The notes under the pieces were generated by a model that saw only the letters and a list, made by a program, of their open reading frames with translations, was not told where the DNA came from and did no database searches. A stretch of 37,267 bases of DNA. Origin: a virus. The stretch is taken from positions 1 to 37,267 of IMG/VR virus record IMGVR_UViG_3300046747_000355, one strand, 5' to 3'. Of this stretch, positions 16,860 through 24,934 are shown piece after piece (position 1 is the stretch's first letter; the number at the start of each line of letters is the position of its first letter). Made by a program: the position numbers and the translations under genes.

Positions 16860-17600
16860 CTACGCCGTTGGCGCGCCCCCGGGTTGTGCCGTTGGCGGTT
16901 GCTGAGCCGGGGCCGCTGGTTGCGCAGGCGGCTGTTGCTGCGCCTGATCCGGCGCTCCGCCGGCCGGTTGCTGCCCACCCTGTGGCAGTATTTCCTGCGA
17001 CATCTGGTTAGCTTGTTGTACCTGCCCCGGCTGCATGCCCGCCGTGGCTTTCGTGTAATCGTCTTGGATCGAACCGTCACCGCCGAACATTTTCAGCGCG
17101 CCCTGCCACGCGGCAGCGAGAATATGTTGGGAGTCGTCATTGGTGAACGTCACCCGCAATGTCGCTTCGGCGATCTGCATGACCTCTTCACAGGTGTCCT
17201 GCACGATCTGAGCGATGACTTCCTCGTTCATGTTGATCTGCTGGTCGACCAGCTTCAGCACCAGCAACACGGCGGCGACCACCGAGCCGACCTTGTCCTG
17301 CGCAGTGAGGGCTCCCTTGATCGCATGCGCGCTCTTCTCGTTCTTGTACAGCACGGTTTCCATCGCGCCGGCAGCACGCTCGTACTCCGCCTGCAGTTGC
17401 GGCGTCACGTTGGGCGCTGCGCCATCACCCGGATCCTTACCCGACAGCGCCCGCATCTTCGGCCGTGCTGCCGCACCCGGACTCGCAGACGCCGGGATGG
17501 CAGCCGGAGCTCCCGCGGCCGGGGCGGCAGCCGGATCTGGTGGCGCAGCAGCGGCCGCCGGGTCTGCGTCAGCAGCGGCAGCCTGTTTCAACATGGCCAT
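16860..17600 (-). CDS. Probable virion protein with Ala/Pro-rich ends
   Basis: This is a 246-residue protein with a strong Shine-Dalgarno (GGGAGGAG, six to seven bases before the ATG at 17600). Residues 1-60 are low-complexity Ala/Pro. Residues about 65-185 form a compact helical core (YERAAGAMETVLYKNEKSA, VLLVLKLVDQQINMNEEV, IVQDTCEEVMQIAEATL). Residues 190-246 are Gln/Pro/Ala-rich. This layout of a folded core between disordered arms is common in podovirus core or ejection proteins, and the neighbours agree. No family recognised. Confidence 0.75.
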   Translation of the reverse strand: MAMLKQAAAADADPAAAAAPPDPAAAPAAGAPAAIPASASPGAAARPKMRALSGKDPGDGAAPNVTPQLQAEYERAAGAMETVLYKNEKSAHAIKGALTAQDKVGSVVAAVLLVLKLVDQQINMNEEVIAQIVQDTCEEVMQIAEATLRVTFTNDDSQHILAAAWQGALKMFGGDGSIQDDYTKATAGMQPGQVQQANQMSQEILPQGGQQPAGGAPDQAQQQPPAQPAAPAQQPPTAQPGGAPTA

Positions 17601-17614
17601 GGCTTACTCCTCCC

Positions 17615-18565
17615 TCATGCGGGCGGCGAGGCGTACCGACTGCCGCCGCTGTAATTGGTGGTCTGTGGCGTATTGACGACATTCGCGCCATAACGATTCA
17701 GTTGGTCCGCTCGTTGCCCGAAGCCGGCCGGCACCGTTGCAGCACCAAAACCGGGTTGATTGTAGATCTGTGTGTTCGCCCACAGATCTTCGAACCGTTT
17801 GGCTTGTCGCTGCTGCTGATTGATCTTTTCACTCTCCATCTGGCCCGTGCCGTACCCTTTCAGCACGTTACCGACGATCTGACCGCCGCCGGCCGTGCTG
17901 GCGTAATTCGCGACACCACGCGCCGCACGACCGAGCAACCCGCCCGCTGCTTCGCCGATGTTGCTGCCCTCTGCGCCTACAATCGGCGCCCGCACGCCCG
18001 CACCCGAGCCGACACCCCGGAGAAAACCTTGCGCTTGCGACAACACACCGACGCCGGAAGTGGCTGCGTGCGCAGCGGCGGGCGTGGCTGCTGACAAATC
18101 CATAGTGCCGGCGCCGACCGGCCCGGCCGCACTTTCGAGACCACCCACTACACCCGGGGTACCGGGCGCGAGGCCCGTCATCCCTTGCGCAATATCGGAA
18201 ACGCCACCGCCAGCATTGGCCATGTTCAACACATCGGCCGGATCGGCAGCGGCAGTGGCAGTGGCAGCCGTGGCGTTGGCAGTAGGTGCTGCGGTGCCGA
18301 GCGCGCCGCCCGTGAGCGAGTTGACCATCGCGCTCGCACCCTGACCGAGGGCACCAATAAAATCGCCAGCCGGTGCTGCCGCCCATGCGGTGTATCCCGC
18401 GGCGAGCGCAGTGCCCATCGTGAAAATCCCCACGGCGAGCATCAGACCTTTGCCCCACGCAGAGTTCATGAACTTGCCGACCATGCCCATCACTTTCTCG
18501 AACACGTGATGCACACCGTGGATGATCGACTTACCAAACTTTTTGACGCTGCTGAGCAGGCCCAT
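17615..18565 (-). CDS. Probable internal-virion (ejection) protein with hydrophobic helix
   Basis: This is a 316-residue protein with TGAGGTG upstream of the ATG at 18565. The basic amphipathic start (MGLLSSVKKFGKSIIHGV) is followed by a hydrophobic helix at residues about 38-65 (KGLMLAVGIFTMGTALAAGY). A long Ala/Gly/Thr-rich stretch follows. A charged helix (QMESEKINQQQRQAKRFED) lies near 240-265, and the C-terminus is Gly/Asn/Tyr-rich. This resembles, in layout only, the gp14-like ejection proteins that form the outer-membrane part of a DNA channel in T7-like phages. Confidence 0.75.
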   Translation of the reverse strand: MGLLSSVKKFGKSIIHGVHHVFEKVMGMVGKFMNSAWGKGLMLAVGIFTMGTALAAGYTAWAAAPAGDFIGALGQGASAMVNSLTGGALGTAAPTANATAATATAAADPADVLNMANAGGGVSDIAQGMTGLAPGTPGVVGGLESAAGPVGAGTMDLSAATPAAAHAATSGVGVLSQAQGFLRGVGSGAGVRAPIVGAEGSNIGEAAGGLLGRAARGVANYASTAGGGQIVGNVLKGYGTGQMESEKINQQQRQAKRFEDLWANTQIYNQPGFGAATVPAGFGQRADQLNRYGANVVNTPQTTNYSGGSRYASPPA

Positions 18566-18573
18566 ATGACACC

Positions 18574-19002
18574 TCAGTTGAACAACAGGTACGACCCACC
18601 GCGCCGGTTGAACCCGAGCAGCTCCATCAGCTGCAAGGTCCGCTCGCCTAGATCCTCATCCGGCGAGAAGCCCGCCACGCGGATACCGCGGCGGTCCTTC
18701 AACCAACGCTTGAACGTGCGAACCAACGACACCCCTTTACCCGCTCGTTCACTCCACCACAGCAGGATATTCGCATGCCGGCGCTGTGCCCAGAGATTGT
18801 CGGAGACCATTGCCAGCAGTACCCCTCGAACGACGTCATGCTCGGTGCAGATCCAAGCGAAGTGCGACGGCGCGCTGATCAGCTCGATGAGCACCACACG
18901 CATGCGATCCCGATCCGGCCGCAACGGGTACCCCGCAGCGAGATGCAGTGCGATCTGCATCAGTTGCTCGATGTCATCCAGTTTTGCTGGGCGCAAGATC
19001 AC
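18574..19002 (-). CDS. GNAT-family N-acetyltransferase-like protein
   Basis: This is a 142-residue protein with a GTG start overlapping the previous stop as GTGA. MILRPAKLDDIEQLMQIALHL is a classic GNAT N-terminus (beta1-alpha1). The central strand HDVVRGVLLAMVSDNLW fits beta4, and ILLWWSERAGKGVSLVRTF fits the acetyl-CoA loop region, although the R/Q-x-x-G-x-G/A motif appears degenerate (R-A-G-K-G). The end, GERTLQLMELLGFNRRGGSYLL, matches the usual late GNAT signature. It sits inside the ejection cassette. Substrate unknown; it may modify a virion or host protein. Confidence 0.75.
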   Translation of the reverse strand: MILRPAKLDDIEQLMQIALHLAAGYPLRPDRDRMRVVLIELISAPSHFAWICTEHDVVRGVLLAMVSDNLWAQRRHANILLWWSERAGKGVSLVRTFKRWLKDRRGIRVAGFSPDEDLGERTLQLMELLGFNRRGGSYLLFN

Positions 19003-20189
19003 GGCGGGCCAGCCGGGAAACTGGTCGGGATGTTAGGCAACGTCGTTGGCGTCGGCGGCGTCGAATTTTTCCCTGCCTTGGTGTTTGCTATGTCATCGAC
19101 GATGGTGCCCGGCTGATTCGGCATGGTTGGTGTCGTCGTCGGTGTCGTCGTCGGTGTCGGCGGTGTCGCTGGATTGGATCCGCCGGTGGTCGGTGGTGCC
19201 ACTGTCGGAGGGCTGTTTTGGAAGTCCTTGAGATCGACACCCGAAATCGCATCAAGCGTCGCGAGCCCGCCACTCAGCATCGTCTGCAACACCCCGACAT
19301 ATGAAGCGATGGTGCTCGGCGTCATGCCCGGCACATTCATCGCCTGCCCGATCGCCTGCACCATGTTGTTGTACAGCGTTGACGCCTCAGCACTGTTCTG
19401 AATCAGCAGATCGTACTTTTTGCCGATCTGCTGCAGATCAAGTGCTTGGGTGCCCACCAAGAACTGCTTATTCAGGTCGGTGTTCATCGACAGGATGTTC
19501 GCCACCATGGTGTTCGCGGCGGCAGCGTTGGTCTTCGACGCATCGTAAGCCCGATCGGCGTTATCCTCGTTGACCTTGGTGGTCATCGCCGCATTGGCTT
19601 TGCTGACGTCAGTCGCGCCCTCCGCGTTGGTTTTGCTGACATCAGTGCCCAGCGCCGCATTGGTTTTGCTGACGTCGGTCGTCAACGTCGCATTGGTCTT
19701 GTTGACGTCAGTACCCAGCGTGGCGTTGGTGATGTCTGCTGTGTTCTTTGCACCCGTACTGAACTCGGCCGCTTTATTGATCGCCGCTTGGTTGTTGGTT
19801 TGCGCGGTGGCGTACGTCTGGGCGTCCTGCAGCGCCAGCGGCACAGCTGCTTTGGCCATCTCGGCTTCTGACGCACCGGCAGAGATACTGGAGTTCATCA
19901 AACCCCTCGACGCAGCCGTCAGCATGCCGCTGTTCTTTGCCTGCTGCATCAGCGGGCTATCCGTACTCATGATCTTCTGCGCCTGCCCGGCCGAGGTCGC
20001 ATCATTCGACACGTCGACTAGATTGGCGTCATAACCAGCCGCGCCCGCCTTTTCTGTACTCGCATCTCTGCTTGTGGCTCCAGCAGCCGTTGCGTTGGTG
20101 CTCGTAGCGTGCGCCGCTGCAGCGTTCTGTGCGGTCGCGTCCGTGGTGCCCGGGTTCTGGTCGTACAGAGAGTTCATATCGACTGACAT
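18999..20189 (-). CDS. Probable virion/ejection protein with tandem 11-residue repeats
   Basis: This is a 396-residue protein. The start is the ATG at 20189 with AAGGAG about nine bases upstream. Residues 1-110 are Ala/Thr/Asn-rich. Residues about 150-210 contain five tandem 11-residue units of the type TNAxLGTDVSK, a hendecad period that suits a long straight coiled coil. Residues about 215-330 are helical (LYNNMVQAIGQAMNVPG). The C-terminal 90 residues are Pro/Thr-rich (repeated PTTT). It is the first gene of the ejection-type cassette and is coupled to the GNAT gene downstream. The function is inferred from context. Confidence 0.75.
   Translation of the reverse strand: MSVDMNSLYDQNPGTTDATAQNAAAAHATSTNATAAGATSRDASTEKAGAAGYDANLVDVSNDATSAGQAQKIMSTDSPLMQQAKNSGMLTAASRGLMNSSISAGASEAEMAKAAVPLALQDAQTYATAQTNNQAAINKAAEFSTGAKNTADITNATLGTDVNKTNATLTTDVSKTNAALGTDVSKTNAEGATDVSKANAAMTTKVNEDNADRAYDASKTNAAAANTMVANILSMNTDLNKQFLVGTQALDLQQIGKKYDLLIQNSAEASTLYNNMVQAIGQAMNVPGMTPSTIASYVGVLQTMLSGGLATLDAISGVDLKDFQNSPPTVAPPTTGGSNPATPPTPTTTPTTTPTMPNQPGTIVDDIANTKAGKNSTPPTPTTLPNIPTSFPAGPP
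19571..19737 (-). repeat. 33-bp tandem coding repeat, about five units
   Basis: The repeat has a 33-base period, best seen from the TGACGTC/TGACATC core at about 19604, 19637, 19670 and 19703. Units differ at several bases, mostly without changing the T-D-V-x-K-x-N-A pattern. The core is the palindrome TGACGTCA in some units. Confidence 0.8.
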
Positions 20190-20200
20190 CACCGTGCTCC

Positions 20201-20794
20201 TTACGAGATACCAATACCGGAGATATACCAGTTGTTGACGTCGATCATGACCAGCGTCACGTCGCCCCCCACCGCGATTGTTCGGGTGCCGGTGGTGACC
20301 GCCGCACCGGTGAACCACGACAGCGTTACGCCCGCGCCCGGGGCTACACTCAACGTGCCGCCGGCATTACGGATGTTGATCCAGTATCCGGTCGGCACTT
20401 GGTTGGCTGCGTTGCTCGGGGTCGTGTAGGTGTGCAGACCACCAGCGGTGTGCAGCAATATCGATCCCATGATCAAAAGCGGAATGGTGTAGTTGGCGTT
20501 CTGCACCAACGACGGGCGAACACCAAGGCCCGCTGGCCGCAGTTGTCCTGCACCGTCGCTTATCTGCGCACCCGCGCCGCCGGTGAATGCAGAACTGATC
20601 GTGGCCGGGTCTACGGTTTTTAGCCTGATGATGCTGTTCTGGGAGATCTCGGCGGAATTTCCGTTAATGTTGTAGCAGACCGCCAGAAGATCGAAGCCAG
20701 ACCCCAGTGAGCCGAACTGACTGTTGACATCACCGGATTTCGCCAGCGTGCCCGGCGCCAACGGCACCGTGAAATTGTAGTAAGGGTTGCTCAT
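20201..20794 (-). CDS. Tail fibre or spike-like protein (short)
   Basis: This is a 197-residue protein whose ATG overlaps the tail-hub stop as ATGA. The N-terminus (MSNPYYNFTVPLAPGT, then SGDVNSQFGSLGSGFDLL) matches the start of many phage tail fibre proteins, where a conserved VN-x-x-F segment attaches to the tail. The middle and C-terminus are beta-rich and Gly/Thr-rich, ending in VTLVMIDVNNWYISGIGIS, a typical tip-like close. No enzyme motif. It is probably a short fibre, or the adaptor on which larger appendages sit. Confidence 0.7.
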   Translation of the reverse strand: MSNPYYNFTVPLAPGTLAKSGDVNSQFGSLGSGFDLLAVCYNINGNSAEISQNSIIRLKTVDPATISSAFTGGAGAQISDGAGQLRPAGLGVRPSLVQNANYTIPLLIMGSILLHTAGGLHTYTTPSNAANQVPTGYWINIRNAGGTLSVAPGAGVTLSWFTGAAVTTGTRTIAVGGDVTLVMIDVNNWYISGIGIS

Positions 20795-22893
20795 CGTTGC
20801 AGCCTGCGCATGTCGTAGTGCAACGTGATGCCCTGCAGCACAAAAGGCAGCACAGTCGCGGAGTGGTGGTAGATCAGGAAACCGATGTTGGTGCCGGTGC
20901 CGCCGAGCTCCGCACGCGCGGTTGAGATCGGCTGGCCGTCCCAAACGAACGAATCCCAGTTCGACACGTCCCAGTACCCGCCCCCTCCAAAAACTGTTGT
21001 AGTGGCGAGGGTGGTCGGTGTCTCGGGCGATCCGTAGCTCAGGTCAGCATAGAACTGAAGCGATAAGGCCTGCTGGGCCTGAAGCTCCACATCGGCGCGG
21101 CGGAACTTTTTCCGGTATGCGGGGGAGCCCACATGGTTGTACGCGGTGCGTAAGTACGCAACGATCTCGTTGCCGTTGAAGTTCTTGCTGCCCTGATCCT
21201 CGTAGACGTAACCGTCATCGGATGTGAAATAGATTCGTTCGACGCCATTTTCATCCTCCGTGTTGTACACCTTACGCACCACGCGATCGTAGAGCAGGTA
21301 ACCAAACTCAATTACGCGCGCCTGCCCGGAGCCGCCGCGCGACGCTTCGACCGATCCGACCGGCACATACATGACCAGTACGCTGCCGTCGTCGAAATAC
21401 AGTCGGTATTGATTCGACTTGCGGACAACCGTTGACGCGGTGACGTGCTGCCGTAGCGCATCAACGATCGGCTGCACCAGCTGCGACACTGTTGCGTTAG
21501 CGAAATCCCCGAACGCATCAGTGCGGTTGATCGACGTAATGCCGAGCGGTCCCAGCCCGTACACCGTGTCGAGCTTCTGGGTCGAATAGAGTTTGCCACC
21601 GGTGCGTTCGGAGATCGGCTTCATCTCCCAATCGGCCACCGTCTTGCCGTATAACCCGTTGGCCTTGTTCGCGGTCGTGATGATGAGCACACCACCAACA
21701 ACCGAGTTAAGGCCCGTCATCTCATCGCCCATGCCGAACGCACCGGCGGACAGGAAGCCGTTGAACTGCAATGGCACACCGGGCGATGAGTGCTGCACCA
21801 GCCCGCCGGGGTATGCGAGGAATAGATGCTCTCGATGTTCCGCGATCAGAAATGGCGTGTTGTTGACCGGCTGATTGCCAAGCGGTGTGACCGGAAGCAG
21901 GATCGGCGACACCACATTGCCTTCGCTGATCTCGAACGCCGGCCCGACACCGTTGCAGCCGTAGGTGCGCAGGTTCCCTGCGCCACCGTAAAAGTTGTGG
22001 TTGATAAACTGATAGGTGCCGCCAACCGGGAACGCGAACGTCGTCTGCGCACCGCTGCAAACCGCGATCACGGTGACGCCACGACGCAGGTTTTCCGCGG
22101 CTTGGAAGGTGCCGGTCGTGGCCGAGAACACCACATAGCCAACGGCAGTACCAGCCCATCCGCCCGAGTGCAGGATGACACGATGTACCACACCGGTTGC
22201 ACCGGAGGTCTGACCGTTGATCGTTTCGCCTTCGAGGAATGGACCCGTAGCGGCACCGGCCGTGAAGAAGACGTACTTGCCCATGACGTGAAGGCCCGTC
22301 GTCCAGCCGGCTGAATCGCCCACATACATCTGGCCGACACCGCCGTTATCGCGGAAAGCGTAGGGGTACTGATTACGACGCCATGCGCCGCGCACGGTAC
22401 CAGTGCCGGGTACGGTCGTGATGTCGTTGCGGTAGATGGTCTCGGCAGTTAGCAGCCATGCCTCTTTGAAAGCGACCGTCGGCGCGTCAAGCAGGATCGG
22501 TGCAGCGACGATGGTGCGGCTGCCGCCACCGTTCAGGGTTTCCCCGTTGAGAAATGTGCCAACGACTTTCGTGACCCCGATGTAGTTGCCCGCGCCGCCC
22601 CCGGCGCCGCATATGACGCCGGTTGCACCCGAGGTGGCGCCGGTAACAGCTGTGAACACGGCAGGAGGGCCACTGGATAACAACAGGCCAACAAACGACG
22701 CATCTGAGGGGCGCGGGCGGCCATCAAAGACTTCGAAGCCCGCGATGCGCCGATACCCGCCGCCCATATACGGCTCAAAGTTGACCATCGTCAACGCTTT
22801 TCCGGGGGCTACGTCGAGCGGCGGTGTGACGGCGTCAATGCCGCCCTCCAACGGGTAATACAGGGTGCGGGTCTGTTGTGCCGCGGGGGCCAC
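20791..22893 (-). CDS. Tail hub or DNA-stabilisation protein
   Basis: This is a 700-residue protein with a GTG start (22893) supported by a strong GGAGGA Shine-Dalgarno. The N-terminus (LYYPLEGGIDAVTPPLDVAPGKA, MVNFEPYMGGGYRRIAGFE) and the end (ATVLPFVLQGITLHYDMRRLQR) match large tail proteins of podoviruses with P22-type portals. In those phages this position holds a beta-propeller hub similar to P22 gp10. Residues about 80-290 contain two GATSGATGV/QTSGATGVV modules with GETLNGG/GETINGQ. The next gene downstream is a fibre-like protein and the gene upstream is the connector, which supports a tail-hub role. Confidence 0.8.
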   Translation of the reverse strand: MAPAAQQTRTLYYPLEGGIDAVTPPLDVAPGKALTMVNFEPYMGGGYRRIAGFEVFDGRPRPSDASFVGLLLSSGPPAVFTAVTGATSGATGVICGAGGGAGNYIGVTKVVGTFLNGETLNGGGSRTIVAAPILLDAPTVAFKEAWLLTAETIYRNDITTVPGTGTVRGAWRRNQYPYAFRDNGGVGQMYVGDSAGWTTGLHVMGKYVFFTAGAATGPFLEGETINGQTSGATGVVHRVILHSGGWAGTAVGYVVFSATTGTFQAAENLRRGVTVIAVCSGAQTTFAFPVGGTYQFINHNFYGGAGNLRTYGCNGVGPAFEISEGNVVSPILLPVTPLGNQPVNNTPFLIAEHREHLFLAYPGGLVQHSSPGVPLQFNGFLSAGAFGMGDEMTGLNSVVGGVLIITTANKANGLYGKTVADWEMKPISERTGGKLYSTQKLDTVYGLGPLGITSINRTDAFGDFANATVSQLVQPIVDALRQHVTASTVVRKSNQYRLYFDDGSVLVMYVPVGSVEASRGGSGQARVIEFGYLLYDRVVRKVYNTEDENGVERIYFTSDDGYVYEDQGSKNFNGNEIVAYLRTAYNHVGSPAYRKKFRRADVELQAQQALSLQFYADLSYGSPETPTTLATTTVFGGGGYWDVSNWDSFVWDGQPISTARAELGGTGTNIGFLIYHHSATVLPFVLQGITLHYDMRRLQR

Positions 22894-22895
22894 GG

Positions 22896-23567
22896 TTAGT
22901 CCTCCGTGGTCACTTCGAAGAACCCACCGGATCCTTTGAACCGGGCGTTCTGTTCTGTCGGCAGCTGATCGTTTTCGAGCCGCTCAAGGAACTCGGAATA
23001 GATCTCCGCGCCATCGGTCTTGATCTCTTGCGCAGCTTCAAAGTTGCCGTACATCATCATCGCGCGGCCGATGACCACGTTGTGGAACTGCACGGGGATC
23101 AACGACACATCATTGGCGGCAACCAACACGACCGGGACCTTGTAGAAGTCCGCTTGAAATGGATACGCCCCATTCGGGATCGGCTCGAACATCAGCGATT
23201 TGTCAGGCATCACGATCACGCGCGAGGGCTGCGCGCGAGATGTCGTATCAAGGATCTCACTGCGGATCTTCTGGTACTCGACGACGTCGTCGATCGACTC
23301 GCCGTTGATGCGAAAGGTGTCGAAGTCCCAGTACGCGAGTGTCGCTGGCTTCGCCAGCGTCGCGACGTTGTTCGTGGTGTTGCGGCCGGTGTCCTGCGCC
23401 CACAGGAACTTCCACGTCACCCACAGCAGCTGGATTTCCTGATCGGCGTCGATGATCCAGTTGACGAGCCGACGCGCCTCACCGGTCTGGTTGGTAACCG
23501 AGCTCGGCTGAGATCCCGCGCAACCACATTTGGCGTGGAGCTTCTGAACCATCTCAAGGAATGTCAT
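22896..23567 (-). CDS. Head-tail connector/adaptor protein (P22 gp4-like)
   Basis: This is a 223-residue protein that overlaps the upstream gene by 14 bases. The pattern TFLEMVQKLHAKCG, then EARRLVNWIIDADQEIQLLW, then WKFLW, then VIVMPDKSLMFEPIPNG and FQADFYKVPVVL, is that of phage adaptor proteins placed between portal and tail hub. The C-terminal helix (YSEFLERLENDQLP) also fits. It closes the head-completion set. Confidence in the role is fair; the exact family is recalled, not searched. Confidence 0.75.
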   Translation of the reverse strand: MTFLEMVQKLHAKCGCAGSQPSSVTNQTGEARRLVNWIIDADQEIQLLWVTWKFLWAQDTGRNTTNNVATLAKPATLAYWDFDTFRINGESIDDVVEYQKIRSEILDTTSRAQPSRVIVMPDKSLMFEPIPNGAYPFQADFYKVPVVLVAANDVSLIPVQFHNVVIGRAMMMYGNFEAAQEIKTDGAEIYSEFLERLENDQLPTEQNARFKGSGGFFEVTTED

Positions 23568-24063
23568 CGGCGAGCCTCTCCGCGGCTAGGGCGCGTGCGT
23601 TTTCTTTGCGGGCTTGTACCGTTTCTCGCGGCATCGTCGCGGGACCCAAATTGCCCAGTACACCTTCAGCACGCTGAGCGCGCTCCGTAAGCCGTGCAAT
23701 TTGATTGCGATGTCGAGCCGCGCTCGCCAAAGCAATAGACTCTTGCGGGGTGCGCTTGAGCTTGCCTCCGCAGGGCTTGAAGAGATGGTCAAAGAGCACC
23801 CCGTTCTGGTGGTAGCGCGCGACCGGATCGCCGTGCACCGTGTCGTACGGCTCGGACGATTTGAACGTGACCAGCAGCCACGGTTTACTGTTCGGAACCC
23901 TCGGTGGTTTCGGCGGTGCTGGCGTCGGATCCAGATTCTCCGGTTCCGGTGTCACCGGACTCTCCACCAGAATCGGCTCCATCAACAGGTCCGGGCGCAT
24001 CTTCAGCCGCGACCGCTGCAGGGCTTTGCCCGCTCTTCGGGATTTCCCAGTTGGTTGACTCAT
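23554..24063 (-). CDS. Unknown phage protein in a long overlap
   Basis: This is a 169-residue protein if the ATG at 24063 is used (GGTGACGG upstream). Internal ATGs at 24000 and 23982 would shorten it by 21 or 27 residues. All choices overlap the gene at 23885-24250 in another frame, by 98 to 179 bases. Residues about 60-100 (KPWLLVTFKSSEPYDTVHG, YHQNGVLFDHLF) form a small beta domain. The C-terminal 60 residues are a charged helix (RNQIARLTERAQRAEG). No known family. It is coupled to the connector gene. Confidence 0.65.
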   Translation of the reverse strand: MSQPTGKSRRAGKALQRSRLKMRPDLLMEPILVESPVTPEPENLDPTPAPPKPPRVPNSKPWLLVTFKSSEPYDTVHGDPVARYHQNGVLFDHLFKPCGGKLKRTPQESIALASAARHRNQIARLTERAQRAEGVLGNLGPATMPRETVQARKENARALAAERLADDIP

Positions 24064-24250
24064 CCACCGTCACCTTCACCGTCCGGCCTTCTTCGAGATA
24101 GAACACTTCGTACGGCTCGCGCGGTTTCACGGGCGCCGACGGCGCTGGCTGACCGGCGTCGATCGCCGCGACCTCAGCTTGCTGTTGCTCCTTCATGGCA
24201 GCCATCGACTCTTTGCTGCCGTCCATGCTGATGCCTGTTTTCTTCTTCAT
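23885..24250 (-). CDS. Unknown small protein with acidic low-complexity tail
   Basis: This is a 121-residue protein with the start at the ATG overlapping the previous stop as ATGA (24250). A GTG at 24259 would add three residues. Basic start MKKKTG; a short ordered part (PREPYEVFYLEEGRTVKVTV, NWEIPKSG) is followed from about residue 80 by an Asp/Glu/Ser/Gly-rich tail. The tail lies in the long overlap with the next gene. No family recognised. Confidence 0.65.
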   Translation of the reverse strand: MKKKTGISMDGSKESMAAMKEQQQAEVAAIDAGQPAPSAPVKPREPYEVFYLEEGRTVKVTVDESTNWEIPKSGQSPAAVAAEDAPGPVDGADSGGESGDTGTGESGSDASTAETTEGSEQ

Positions 24251-24540
24251 GCGAGCCACCGATGCGGAAACTTCCCGTTGTTGTTGAGTGTGGGCGCTGG
24301 CCCACCGTCATACGTCGTACGGTCGCTGCGCGGGTGGTCGATCATGTCTTCTGCGTAGGTTTCGAACTCGGTATCGATCGCCTTGCGGCCGTTGATACCT
24401 TCGCTCGGATCCGCGCCGGCCTTGAACTCCATCACGACAGCGGAGTCCAGAGAATCCTGATCTCCCTCGGTGGGGAGCAACATCGGGTCGGTCCATACTC
24501 CGTTGTTGGAGCCGGACACACTGACTGATTTGCCGTCCAT
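24247..24540 (-). CDS. Unknown small protein (97 residues)
   Basis: The ATG at 24540 has a strong AGGAGG eight bases upstream, right after the intrinsic terminator, so this gene opens the next segment of the minus-strand block. The protein starts MDGKSVSVSGSNNGVWTDP and is acidic, with SAVVMEFKAGADPSEGING and TEFETYAEDMIDHP. I recognise no domain. The strong ribosome-binding site suggests a fair amount of product, possibly a minor head protein. Confidence 0.7.
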   Translation of the reverse strand: MDGKSVSVSGSNNGVWTDPMLLPTEGDQDSLDSAVVMEFKAGADPSEGINGRKAIDTEFETYAEDMIDHPRSDRTTYDGGPAPTLNNNGKFPHRWLA

Positions 24541-24556
24541 CACAAACCTCCTAGAC

Positions 24557-24583
24557 GAGAAAACGCGGGGCCGAAACCCCGCG
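24557..24583 (-). terminator. Intrinsic terminator after the capsid genes
   Basis: On the minus strand, CGCGGGG and CCCCGCG form a perfect 7-bp stem around a TTTCGG loop, followed by TTTT. It lies between the stop at 24612 and the ATG at 24540. It may lower expression of downstream genes relative to the capsid genes. Confidence 0.8.
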
Positions 24584-24611
24584 CGTCTTAACCGCCTCGT
24601 CAAGCCCCGAA

Positions 24612-24896
24612 TCAGCGGATCGTGAACGAACCGAAACCCGGATGCTTCGAGTCTGTCACACCGTTTTCGACCTGCGGATTCTCGACTTCGCGCTGCGCGG
24701 CATTCCCGTTGACCGGGTTGACCGTGTAGTTGATGACGGGACCTACGTCGAACTCGCTGTCGAATTTCGAAATGTCGGCACAACCGGACGCGTACCCCGA
24801 GGTATCGCCGTCGTCCATGTTGACGCCTTGCTTCGTGTTCGACGTGTGTTCCGGGGCTTTCCAGTTGCCCGGCTGCCCTGCAATTGACTTATCCAT
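24612..24896 (-). CDS. Unknown small protein downstream of the capsid genes
   Basis: This is a 94-residue protein, ATG at 24896 with AGGAGG eight to nine bases upstream, one of the best Shine-Dalgarno sites in the window. The sequence is polar and probably partly disordered (MDKSIAGQPGNWKAPEHTS, then DVGPVINYTVNPVNGNAAQ, then DSKHPGFGSFTIR). Together with the capsid and decoration-like genes it forms a strongly translated group ended by the terminator. A minor head or decoration protein is possible. Confidence 0.75.
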   Translation of the reverse strand: MDKSIAGQPGNWKAPEHTSNTKQGVNMDDGDTSGYASGCADISKFDSEFDVGPVINYTVNPVNGNAAQREVENPQVENGVTDSKHPGFGSFTIR

Positions 24897-24934
24897 GCTG
24901 CTTCTTCCTCCTGCGAGTGTTGGCATGTTGGCTT

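Noticed and set aside
16389-17654. Plus-strand open frame of 421 codons
   Set aside because: Antisense to two coupled minus-strand genes with good Shine-Dalgarno sites; no domain seen.
19128-19165. GTC/GGT-rich short repeat as a regulatory repeat
   Set aside because: It encodes the Pro/Thr-rich tail (PTTT units) of the 396-residue protein.
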